NCBI RefSeq assembly: GCF_947488025.1
Contig: NZ_CANKYS010000009.1
Coordinates: 154,754 to 218,753, forward strand
Reading direction: 5' to 3'
Source of the DNA: an uncultured Nocardioides sp.
Lineage (GTDB): Bacteria; Actinomycetota; Actinomycetes; Propionibacteriales; Nocardioidaceae
Length of the DNA: 64,000 nt
Shown here in pieces: positions 26,006 through 33,891 of the stretch. Made by a program: the position numbers and the translations under genes. The notes below the pieces were generated by a model, which worked only from the letters and a program-made list of their open reading frames with translations, searched no databases and was not told where the DNA came from. The stretch's first letter is position 1, and every line of letters starts with the position of its first letter.

Positions 26006-26204
26006 GACGGTCCTCACGCTCACCGCCTACGTGCCGTGCGCGCCCCCGATGCGCAGCCGGTACTTCCGACCGAGGCGGACCACCTCGACGGCCGTGACCG
26101 CAGCGTCGAAAAGCCCGCCGCCCTCGTCACGCACCACGACGACGTCTCCCGCCGCCGCATCGCCGTGCGCAAGTGCAACCAGGAGCGGGAGGAAGCCAAC
26201 GCCC

Positions 26205-26429
26205 ATGAGGCCGGATGACGAGATGCTCTACAACGACGGCCTGTTCGCCGAGCCGAAGCTGGACTACGCCAAACGGGGCGACAAGGTCATGCTGCGCACC
26301 ATCTGGGGCGAGGAGGCGTGCGTCGTGTAGGAGTTCGGCACGATCGACGGGTGGCCCGGCGGCACCGTCAAGGCCAAGTCGGGCGACAGGATCACGGTCC
26401 TGCGTTCCAGCATCACCGCCGCGAAATGA
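26205..26429 (+). pseudogene. Small protein gene interrupted by an in-frame amber codon
   Basis: From ATG 26205 the frame encodes 41 residues (MRPDDEMLYNDGLFAEPKLD and on to EEACVV), then TAG at 26328-26330. It continues in the same frame with EFGTIDGWPGGTVKAKSGDR to TGA at 26427. Both halves look like one protein of about 74 residues, and a CAG-to-TAG change would explain the break. The family is not recognised. It could alternatively be two real short pieces, but no start codon or ribosome-binding site is evident for the second. Confidence 0.5.
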
Positions 26430-26488
26430 CGAAACGCCCGTCCCCCCATAGGGAACGAGCGTTCCGTCCTGGTGGAGCTACTGCGTGA

Positions 26489-26893
26489 TCACCTGTTCCG
26501 ACTGCGGATCAAGGCCATGGCCCCGAGGCCGACGACGGTCACGTACGCGAGGCCGATCGCTGCCGACGCCAGGAACGCTGCCGGCACGAACCCACCGTCC
26601 ATCCCAGCAGCGTCGACTGCCGCCCAGACCAAGACGATGACGCCCGCTGCGAGCATGACCTTCTGGGCCGTGCTGAGCCCCGAGTTGACGACCTGCTGTC
26701 GACCCGCCGATCGGAACACCCTTGCAGACGCCAGGACGAGCCCGACCATGCCGAGCATGAAGCCCGCGTAGACCAAGGCCGACCCGATCGTGCCGTCCCC
26801 GTTGAGCTGCGACAGCACGACCGCTGCCGCCACGAGGACGATCACCCCGACCGCCCAGCGCTCACGGGTGGTCCAGTCGGACCAGTCCCTCAC
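26489..26893 (-). CDS. Small multi-pass membrane protein, partner of the secreted Cys-rich protein
   Basis: The 134-residue protein has four hydrophobic segments (about 13-30, 38-57, 80-97, 105-127) and a short basic C-terminus (LIRSRNR). No family is recognised. The GTG at 26893 overlaps the stop of the secreted-protein gene as GTGA, so the two are made together. Size, topology and coupling recall immunity or export proteins encoded beside bacteriocin-like peptides, but that function is only a hypothesis. Confidence 0.6.
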   Translation of the reverse strand: MRDWSDWTTRERWAVGVIVLVAAAVVLSQLNGDGTIGSALVYAGFMLGMVGLVLASARVFRSAGRQQVVNSGLSTAQKVMLAAGVIVLVWAAVDAAGMDGGFVPAAFLASAAIGLAYVTVVGLGAMALIRSRNR

Positions 26894-27366
26894 ACGCACT
26901 GCGCGTTCCCGACGTAGGGGAACCACGTCACCCGCAGTCGCCTGCCACTCGAGCAGATGCCACGGTTGCCGAGGTACACGAACGCCACCGCCGAGACGAC
27001 CGCCGCGACCGCGCAGATGGCGGGACCACCGAGGCAGATGGCTGCAGTGATCGCTGCAGCACCGCCCGCGAGGATCGCCCGCTGGTCCGTCGTGTTGAAG
27101 TAGATGCAGTTTTGGAGGAACCCGCACCCGCCGAAGCTGATCTCGTCCGCGCCCACCTTGCCGGCCTTGGGCTCACCGAAGCGCTTGTCCCACGCCTTGT
27201 CCCCGGTCGTCACGGGTGGTTCGACGGTCTCGGCCGGTTGGACCTGCGGGGCCGGGGCGGGGGTGGAGCCGCTGTCGGCGGCTTGGGCTGGCGCAGCTGC
27301 CAGCATGGTGATGGCGAGAAGAAGGGCGCTGATCGTGGTGATCAGCGCCCGGAAGATGTGCTTCAT
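26890..27366 (-). CDS. Secreted six-cysteine protein with Gly/Ala-rich hydrophobic core
   Basis: The 158-residue protein has a signal peptide (residues 1-29, cleavage after PAQA) and a Pro/Val-rich linker (about 33-52). Its C-terminal half carries six cysteines flanking a Gly/Ala-rich membrane-compatible stretch (ILAGGAAAITAAICLGGPAI onward). The cysteines could form three disulfides outside the cell. GGAGG lies 10 bases before the ATG. I do not recognise a named family. It could be a pore-forming or bacteriocin-like protein or a cell-surface factor. TTGACA at 27441-27446 (minus strand) is a possible -35 box. Confidence 0.65.
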   Translation of the reverse strand: MKHIFRALITTISALLLAITMLAAAPAQAADSGSTPAPAPQVQPAETVEPPVTTGDKAWDKRFGEPKAGKVGADEISFGGCGFLQNCIYFNTTDQRAILAGGAAAITAAICLGGPAICAVAAVVSAVAFVYLGNRGICSSGRRLRVTWFPYVGNAQCV

Positions 27367-28057
27367 GTGCGGTTTTCCTCCCGTTGTGGACCGAGCTCCG
27401 AGCCGGTCCTGACTGGAACGGTGTTGCTATTTCCACGGGATGTCAACGGAACGGTAACCAAAATGCGTAGTCCTACCGATAGGAGTTGTCGGTGGTCTAG
27501 CCCACAATCGTGGGAAATCAGGTGACGAGGTCCCGGTCATGGACCTGAGCGCCAGCACCCGAGTCCGGTCACGGAGTCTGCCCGGAGCCAGCGCGCAGAG
27601 CTTGCAGCGCTGTTGAACAACTTCGGTCCGGCGTGGTGCGTAGGCGGCTGCCGCCTTGCTACCTTCCGGCAGACGGCGTGAGCAGCGACGCGTCGAGCCA
27701 GAGTCGGATGACGGTCCATCCCGCCCCGGTCTCGTCGGGTGCGGCCACGACAACCAGTCCTGAGTATCCGCTGCCACCTGGGCCATCGAAGCATCCGAGT
27801 CCTTATTGACCCGGATCACGTCCTTGCGGAACTCCTTGGGGAAGGCCTTCGGCATGGTGGACATCCTTCTAGCGCCGACACATCGACGCAGATTCAGATG
27901 TCACCTATCCGGGCAGCAGTCCCATGCGTCACTTCGCCGCAATTGGCTGGGTGGGCGAGTTGCGAGGGACGTAAGTGTCCGGCTGGGCCGGCCTCCAGGA
28001 GCGACGACCGTCAGTGAGTTGCGCGTGCGCGACGACGTCGTCGAGAGGAGGCCGCAC
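27367..28057. other. Intergenic region with IS3-type fragment and no intact gene
   Basis: This 690-base gap contains upstream sequence of the secreted-protein gene (27367-27500), a stretch without recognisable genes, an IS3 OrfA fragment at 27760-27855, and the leader of the DUF222-HNH gene. Downstream of the IS fragment in another frame is a short piece reading GLVVVAAPDETGAGWTVIRL to a stop, which looks like the end of an unrelated lost gene. Confidence 0.4.
27760..27855 (-). pseudogene. IS3-family transposase OrfA, N-terminal fragment
   Basis: The first 32 codons, MPKAFPKEFRKDVIRVNKDS and on to AQVAADTQ, match the start of IS3-family OrfA proteins, which continue into an HTH. Here the similarity stops before the HTH is complete and the frame runs into unrelated sequence. 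No OrfB is present, so this is a dead remnant. Confidence 0.65.
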
Positions 28058-29350
28058 ATGTCCCATCCGATCCTGGCTGCGGCCACGGCGATGGACGTCG
28101 TGCTGAAGGACGTGGCGGATGCCAACCCGCTCTTCATGTCGGCCGCTGAGAAGGCGGATGCGCTGCGCGAGTTGGCTCGCATCGAGTCCCGGGTGGCCGA
28201 GCTGCGGATGCGCGTGCTCGTCGACGCCGGTGACGTGGCGACCGAGGTCGGGGCGCGAGACGCGGCCGCGTGGTATGCCGACGCCACCTGCACGCGCTTC
28301 GAGGACGCGCGGGCCGACCTCCGGCTCGCGACCGCGCTCGACCAGCGGTGGAGCACCCTGGGGGCCGCCCTCCGCGAGGGCCGGGTCAACACCGCCCAGG
28401 CGCGGGTGGTCGTCCGATCGCTCGAGGACCTCCCTGACTCCGTGCCGGCCGAGCTGCTGGACCAGGCCGAGGCCCTGCTGATCGAGCACGCCCAGCGGCT
28501 CGGACCGAAGCAGCTGGCCCGGGTCGGGCGTCACGTCCTCGAGGTCGTGGCGCCGGAGGTGGTTGCGGAGGTCGAGGGCAAGCGCCTCGCCGCCCTCGAG
28601 GCGGAGGGTCGCCGCCGCACCCGACTGATGCTCCGGCGGCTCGGTGACGGCACCACGCGGGTCTCGGGCCGCCTGCCCGACGCGGTCGCCACCCGCTTCG
28701 CCACCTACCTCGAGGCCTACGCCAACCCCCGGCGCGACGGGGTCCCGACCCCACTCGGTGAGCCGGCCGCGCCCCTCCTCGACCCGGTGCCGCGGCTGCC
28801 GTACCCCCGCCGTCTCGGCGAGGCCTTCTGCCAGCTGCTCGAGAGCCTCGACCCGCAGCGCCTGCCCGTCCACGGAGGCGACGCGACGACCGTGGTGGTG
28901 ACCATCTCGCTCGAGACGCTGAGGTCCGAGCTCGGCGCGGCCGACGTCCTCGGGGCGGGCACGGTGCCGGCCGATCCGCACGGTGACCCGTGCGCCGGCG
29001 AGCGGATCAGCGCAGAGGAGGCGCGACGACTCGCGTGCAACGGACGGATCCTCCCCGCCGTGCTGGGTGGCAGGTCCGAGATCCTCGATCTCGGGCGCGC
29101 CCAGCGACTGTTCAACGCCGCGCAGCGGCGGGCCCTCCTGCTGCGCGACAAGACCTGCCGTGCCGCGGGCTGCGACGTGCCGGGCACCTGGGCCGAGGCC
29201 CACCACTGGCTGCCGTGGCTGCTGGGCGGCCTGACCGACCTCGACAACGCCGTGCTGCTCTGCGCCCACCATCACCACCGGGCCCACGACGCCGACTACG
29301 TCGCTGAGCGTCTACCGAGCGGCGACGTGAAGTTCCACAGACGCAGATAG
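28058..29350 (+). CDS. DUF222/HNH endonuclease domain protein (13E12-like)
   Basis: The 430-residue protein has a helical DUF222 domain (about 20-300) and a C-terminal HNH nuclease motif (about 370-415; LLRDKTCRAAGCDVPGTWAE, then HHWLPWLLGG and LCAHHHHRAHD). Such genes are multicopy in many actinobacteria and their role is unknown; DNA cleavage activity is suggested by the intact HNH residues. The ATG at 28058 has AGGAGG upstream. It lies next to a decayed accessory stretch, a typical setting for this family. Confidence 0.85.
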   Translation: MSHPILAAATAMDVVLKDVADANPLFMSAAEKADALRELARIESRVAELRMRVLVDAGDVATEVGARDAAAWYADATCTRFEDARADLRLATALDQRWSTLGAALREGRVNTAQARVVVRSLEDLPDSVPAELLDQAEALLIEHAQRLGPKQLARVGRHVLEVVAPEVVAEVEGKRLAALEAEGRRRTRLMLRRLGDGTTRVSGRLPDAVATRFATYLEAYANPRRDGVPTPLGEPAAPLLDPVPRLPYPRRLGEAFCQLLESLDPQRLPVHGGDATTVVVTISLETLRSELGAADVLGAGTVPADPHGDPCAGERISAEEARRLACNGRILPAVLGGRSEILDLGRAQRLFNAAQRRALLLRDKTCRAAGCDVPGTWAEAHHWLPWLLGGLTDLDNAVLLCAHHHHRAHDADYVAERLPSGDVKFHRRR

Positions 29351-29368
29351 GGCGCCGAGGCAGAGGGA

Positions 29369-30103
29369 CTATCCCAGCTGGGTGCCGGCGAGCATGCCGA
29401 TCAGGTAGGTGACGCCCATCGCCAGCAGACCGCCGGACACGTTGCGCACCACGGCGGGCAGGCGCGGGCTGTAGCCGATGCGGGCGCTGGCGAAGCCGGT
29501 GAGCGCGAGCGCCGCGACGACGCTGAGGACGGTCACCAGCACCCGCACCGTGTCGGGCACGAACGCCACGATCAGCAGCGGGAGCAGGGCGCCGACCGTG
29601 AAGGCCAGCATCGAGGCCCATGCGGCGTGCCAGGGGTTGGTCAGGTTGTCCGGGTCGATGCCGAACTCGATGTCGGCGTGCGCGCGCAGGGCGTCTTGCT
29701 CGGTGAGCTCGCGGGCGACCTTCTCGGCCGTCTCCGGCGACAGTCCCTTGTCGACGTACATCGCGGCCAGCTCGCGCTCCTCGGTCTGCGGCATCTGCTG
29801 CAGCTCCTTGGACTCGAGCTGGAGGATCGACTTCTCGGAGTCGCGCTGGGTGCTGACCGAGACGTACTCGCCGGCGCCCATGCTCAGCGCGCCCGCAGTC
29901 AGCGCGGCGATGCCCGCGATCACGATCGCGCCGCTGTCGTCGGTGGCACCGGCCACGCCCATCACGACGCCGGCGGTCGAGACGATGCCGTCGTTGGCAC
30001 CCAGCACGGCGGCGCGCAGCCAGTTGAGCCGCGTGCCGACGTGGTCGCCCAGCTCGTCGTGGAAGTGCTGGGGGTCCTCGTCGGTTCCGATCTCAAGGCT
30101 CAC
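29369..30103 (-). CDS. VIT1/CCC1-family metal transporter
   Basis: The 244-residue membrane protein has the VIT fold: LNWLRAAVLGANDGIVSTAG at helix 1, the GALSMGAGEYVSVSTQRDSE segment at helix 2, a charged cytoplasmic stretch (about 90-145), and three further helices. Relatives move Fe2+ or Mn2+ out of the cytoplasm. It starts with GTG and stands alone; no metal-responsive site is recognised upstream. Metal specificity is not resolved. Confidence 0.88.
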   Translation of the reverse strand: MSLEIGTDEDPQHFHDELGDHVGTRLNWLRAAVLGANDGIVSTAGVVMGVAGATDDSGAIVIAGIAALTAGALSMGAGEYVSVSTQRDSEKSILQLESKELQQMPQTEERELAAMYVDKGLSPETAEKVARELTEQDALRAHADIEFGIDPDNLTNPWHAAWASMLAFTVGALLPLLIVAFVPDTVRVLVTVLSVVAALALTGFASARIGYSPRLPAVVRNVSGGLLAMGVTYLIGMLAGTQLG

Positions 30104-30169
30104 GCTCCGATCGTCGCTCGCGGCGGTACGTCCTGCAACGAAGGTGAGGCTCGCCTGCCCGCGCCGCGA

Positions 30170-30736
30170 TCAGCCGATGGCGTACGTCGCGACGACCTCG
30201 TGGCGTGGACGGCGACGGGCGCCCTCGCCGAGGTACGACGCCACCAGCGCCACCTCGTCGAGCTCCCACTCCGGCCCTTCGTAGCCGTCGAGGAGCCGCA
30301 CCCACGACGTGACGTTGTCGGGGCTCCCGAGCCGGGCCAGCGTCAGGTGCGCGCGGAAGCGCTGCCCGTCGACGCGTGCCCCGGCCTTCGACAGCGCGGC
30401 GCGGCACCCGGTCGCCAACCGGTCCAGCTCGGTGCGAGCGTCATCGTCGGTGGCGAGCCGGGCGAAGAGCACCCGGGCACGGTCGGGGTGGGGGAAGGCG
30501 CCGCCGCCGGTCAGTCGCAACCGCACCGGCCGCCGCTTGTGGGCCGCCCGCTCGAGCCGGTCGCCCAGGTCGTCGAGTGACCGGTCAGGGACGTCCTCGG
30601 CGAAGGCCAGCGTGAGGTGCCACTGGTCCGGCACGGTCCAGCGGTACGCCGCGGCGTCGCGGCGCACCGCCAGCAACTCGTCGAGGTGGGCGACGGCGTC
30701 CTCCGGGGGCACCGCCGCCACGAACATCCGCGTCAC
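30170..30736 (-). CDS. thpR: RNA 2',3'-cyclic phosphodiesterase (2H family)
   Basis: The 188-residue protein has the two HxTx motifs of 2H phosphoesterases, HLTL in QWHLTLAF and HLTL in FRAHLTLARL. It opens MTRMFVAAVPP like ThpR/LigT proteins, which open 2',3'-cyclic phosphate ends of RNA. GTG at 30736 gives this start; an internal ATG at 30727 is also possible. It is four bases downstream of the acyl-CoA dehydrogenase gene, so probably co-transcribed. Confidence 0.87.
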   Translation of the reverse strand: MTRMFVAAVPPEDAVAHLDELLAVRRDAAAYRWTVPDQWHLTLAFAEDVPDRSLDDLGDRLERAAHKRRPVRLRLTGGGAFPHPDRARVLFARLATDDDARTELDRLATGCRAALSKAGARVDGQRFRAHLTLARLGSPDNVTSWVRLLDGYEGPEWELDEVALVASYLGEGARRRPRHEVVATYAIG

Positions 30737-30740
30737 GGGT

Positions 30741-31886
30741 TCAAAGTCCCAGGTCGCGGCCGATCAGCATCTTCATGATCTCGTTGGACCCCGCCCAGAT
30801 CTTGGTCACCCGGGCATCGCGCCAGGCGCGGGCGACGCGGTACTCGTTCATGTAGCCGTAGCCGCCGTGGACCTGCACGCAGTGGTCGAGGACGTCGTTC
30901 TGGACCTGCGAGGTCCACCACTTGGCCTTGGCCGCGTCGACGGGCGTCAGCTCCTTCTTGGTGTGGGCCACGACGCACTGGTCGACGAACGCCTGCGTGA
31001 CGTCGACGCGGGTGACGAGGTCGGCGAGGAGGAACTGGGTGTTCTGGAAGGAGCCGATGGGCTGGCCGAACGCCTGCCGGTCCTTGGCGTACTGGACCGT
31101 CTCCTCGAGGATCTGCTTGGCGTGGGCGAGGTTGGTGATGGCCGAGCCGAGGCGCTCCTGGGGCAGGAACTGCATCATCGAGATGAAGCCGGTGTCGAGC
31201 GGGCCGACGAGGTCGTCGTTGCTGACGCGCACGTCCTCGAAGGACAGCTCGGCGGTGTCGGACTCGTCCTGGCCGACCTTGTCGAGCACCCGACCCACGC
31301 TGAAGCCCTCGAGCGTGGTGTCGACGGCGAACAGCGAGATCCCCTTGGCCTTCTTCTCGGGGCTGGTGCGGGCCGCGACGAGCACGAGGTCGGCCGAGCC
31401 GCCGTTGGTGATGAAGGTCTTGGAGCCGTTGATCACCCAGTCGTCGCCGTCGCGGACCGCGGTGGTCCTGAGGTTGGCGAGGTCGGAACCGCCACCGGGC
31501 TCGGTCATCCCGATGGCCGTGACGATCTCACCGGTGGCGGACCCGGGCAGCCAGCGCGCCCTCTGCTCGTCGTTGGTCAGGCGCACCAGGTAGGGCACGG
31601 TGATGTCGGCGTGGATCCCGACGCAGCTCGGCAGGGTCATGTTGACCTTGGCGAGCTCCTCGGTGAGGACCGCGTTGAACCGGTAGTCGCCGGCCTCGGA
31701 GCCGCCGTACTGCTCGGGAATCTCCAGGCCGAGGAAGCCCTGCTTCCCGGCGGCGAGCCAGAAGTCGCGATCGAGCCCGTGGCCGGCGGCGTACGTCTCG
31801 AGGTGCGGGGCGACCTCGCGGTCCAGGAACTGCTTGACCGAGGCGCGGAAGGCCTCGTGGTCCTCGTCGTAGATCTCACGCTTCAT
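30741..31886 (-). CDS. Acyl-CoA dehydrogenase
   Basis: The 381-residue FAD enzyme oxidises an acyl-CoA to the enoyl-CoA. Family signatures are IGMTEPGGGSDLANLRTTAV, the DRQAFGQPIGSFQNTQF helix, QVHGGYGYMNEY and the C-terminal IWAGSNEIMKMLIGR carrying the usual catalytic-glutamate region. Length is standard. It may act in fatty-acid or branched-chain degradation; chain-length preference is not evident. Adjacent thpR is downstream on the same strand. Confidence 0.92.
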   Translation of the reverse strand: MKREIYDEDHEAFRASVKQFLDREVAPHLETYAAGHGLDRDFWLAAGKQGFLGLEIPEQYGGSEAGDYRFNAVLTEELAKVNMTLPSCVGIHADITVPYLVRLTNDEQRARWLPGSATGEIVTAIGMTEPGGGSDLANLRTTAVRDGDDWVINGSKTFITNGGSADLVLVAARTSPEKKAKGISLFAVDTTLEGFSVGRVLDKVGQDESDTAELSFEDVRVSNDDLVGPLDTGFISMMQFLPQERLGSAITNLAHAKQILEETVQYAKDRQAFGQPIGSFQNTQFLLADLVTRVDVTQAFVDQCVVAHTKKELTPVDAAKAKWWTSQVQNDVLDHCVQVHGGYGYMNEYRVARAWRDARVTKIWAGSNEIMKMLIGRDLGL

Positions 31887-32003
31887 GCCGCTATGTTACC
31901 CGCGAGTCACCAAGCCGCGCCCATCAGCCGGAAGTGGGTCCGGGCAGGCCCGATTGGGCGTAACGTCACCGGCGGCGGCTCGGGACGGTGGGCGGGAGCA
32001 GTG

Positions 32004-33773
32004 ATGGACGACGACGGGCTGTGGGTACGCCCGCGGGGACGCGCGTGGGGCAACGAGGCCCAGCGCGCGGTGCTGCACGCCATCGCGGAGGACGTCGCCA
32101 AGCGGACGCAGCACAAGGTGGTCGCCATCGAGGCGCTGCGGTCCGACGGCTACCTCGAGTTCGTCGCGATCGCCGGCGACGACGTCGCCCGCGACAAGAT
32201 GCTCGGCCAGGCGTCGCCCCTGGCCCTCGACCACATCCACCAGCTCGGTGTGGAGATGGCGGGCTGGCGGCACATCCCGAGCGAGCGGCTGGACGACGAG
32301 ACGCGCGCCTGGCTCGACGAGTACGGCCACCGGCCCGACGTACCCGCCTCGGGCCTGCCCAACGGGTGGGACCCCGACGACCAGATGGTGCGCCTGCTGC
32401 AGAACGAGGACGGCGAGCTCCGCGGGCTGCTCTACCTCGACGAGCCGCACTCCGGGCTCCGGCCGACGCCCGACAGCGTGGCCGCGGTCAACGCCGAGGC
32501 CGGCGTGCTCTTCGAGGCGGTCATCAGCATCGTCGAGCGGGAGCTCTACGGCGAGCAGGTCCGGATGGTCACCCAGGCGCGGCGCGCCATCGAGAGCGTG
32601 CGACCGGGGCTCGGCGTCCAGGACCTGCTGAGCGAGCTGGCCCGTGCGATGGTCGAGGCGATGGACGTCGCGACCGTCGACGTGATCGTCGCCGGGGCCG
32701 ACGTCCCCGGGCTCGAGCACGACCGGCTCGACGTGGCGGAGCTGATGCGCGGGCAGTGGCAGCGCCGCGGGCACGTCGTCGTCGAGCGGCAGCGGACCTG
32801 GAGCATGAAGGAGGAGTCGATCGAGACCCCCCGGTCGCTCACGCGCCTGCTCGACACCCACGACCTGGGCTCGGGCCTGCTGGTGCCGATCGGCGCCGGC
32901 GACGAGTACCTCGGCACGCTGTCGATGGGCCGGGCGCCCGACGCGCCGCGGTGGAACGCCTCCGAGATCAACGCGGCCATGACCGTGGCAGCCGACCTTG
33001 CCCGGCTCCTCCTCGAGGCGCGGGTGAGGGAGCGCGAGCGGGCGCTCAATGCCGAGCTGCGCGATGTCAGCGACTACCGACGCGACATGGTCCTGACCCT
33101 CGCCCACGAGCTGCGCAACCCGGTCAGCGTCCTCTTCTCCCACCTCGAGCTCCTCGGTCTCGAGGTGCACTCCGAGGAGTCGCGCCACTCCATCGAGGCG
33201 CTCAACCGCTCGGCCCGGCGCATCGAGGACATGGTGGCGGACCTGATGACCCTCGCCTCGGTCAGTGACCCCGAACGGGGCGCCCAGACGGGCGAGGTCG
33301 ACCTGTCGGCGATGGTCCGGGACACGAGCGAGTTCCTGGCCCCCACGGCCGCGCGCGCGGGGGTGTCGCTCGACGCGGTCGTGGCCGACCGGCTCGTCGT
33401 CACGGGCGAGGCGGCCGGGCTGGAGCGGATGGTGGCCAACCTGCTGTCCAACGGGATCAAGTACACGTCCGCGGGCGGACGGGTGTCGATGCAGGCTTCG
33501 GCCCGGTCGGTGGACGGGACCGACGGCGTGCTCATCACCTGCGCCGACACCGGCATCGGCATCGCGCCCGGTGAGGTCGACAAGGTCTTCACCCCCTTCT
33601 TCCGCTCCAGCAGCCCCGAGGCGCGCAAGCGTCCCGGCACCGGCCTCGGCCTGGCGATCATGGAGCGCGTCGTGACCGGCCACGACGGGACCATCGAGGT
33701 CGACTCGGTGCTCGGCGAGGGGACGACGTTCAGCGTGTGGCTGCCCGTCGCCGGCCCGCGCACGGCGCATTGA
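32004..33773 (+). CDS. Soluble GAF-type sensor histidine kinase, copy 1
   Basis: The 589-residue protein has no transmembrane segment. It has an N-terminal region of about 190 residues shared with the next gene, a GAF-like domain (about 205-345), HisKA with phospho-acceptor histidine in LTLAHELRNPVSV, and HATPase_c (N box MVANLLSNGIKYT; G boxes DTGIGIAPGE and GTGLGLAIM). The ATG at 32004 was chosen since the frame upstream is antisense to the dehydrogenase. No response regulator is adjacent; the nearest receiver-only protein is about 30 kb away. Confidence 0.85.
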   Translation: MDDDGLWVRPRGRAWGNEAQRAVLHAIAEDVAKRTQHKVVAIEALRSDGYLEFVAIAGDDVARDKMLGQASPLALDHIHQLGVEMAGWRHIPSERLDDETRAWLDEYGHRPDVPASGLPNGWDPDDQMVRLLQNEDGELRGLLYLDEPHSGLRPTPDSVAAVNAEAGVLFEAVISIVERELYGEQVRMVTQARRAIESVRPGLGVQDLLSELARAMVEAMDVATVDVIVAGADVPGLEHDRLDVAELMRGQWQRRGHVVVERQRTWSMKEESIETPRSLTRLLDTHDLGSGLLVPIGAGDEYLGTLSMGRAPDAPRWNASEINAAMTVAADLARLLLEARVRERERALNAELRDVSDYRRDMVLTLAHELRNPVSVLFSHLELLGLEVHSEESRHSIEALNRSARRIEDMVADLMTLASVSDPERGAQTGEVDLSAMVRDTSEFLAPTAARAGVSLDAVVADRLVVTGEAAGLERMVANLLSNGIKYTSAGGRVSMQASARSVDGTDGVLITCADTGIGIAPGEVDKVFTPFFRSSSPEARKRPGTGLGLAIMERVVTGHDGTIEVDSVLGEGTTFSVWLPVAGPRTAH

Positions 33774-33891
33774 CAGGACCTCGGCGGGGCACCGGCTGAG
33801 CCACGTCCCCGTCACAACCTGTGGAAAACGGTCCGGGCGTGTGGGTCACCCGCCTACGATCCGAGTGGCGGGTGGGGAGGGGCAGTGCGCC

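Larger units (their letters stand above)
25432..26204. other. Gene-poor, probably decayed accessory stretch
   Basis: About 770 bases with no convincing full gene and a looser G/C bias than the flanks. Several reading frames hold short protein-like pieces that switch frame. A plus-strand piece starting ATGACCGAGCGCCAG at 25920 seems to continue after a frame change in a stretch ending at 26218. TCGGGACACTCG occurs twice at about 25709-25770. This looks like a remnant of transferred DNA. Confidence 0.4.
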
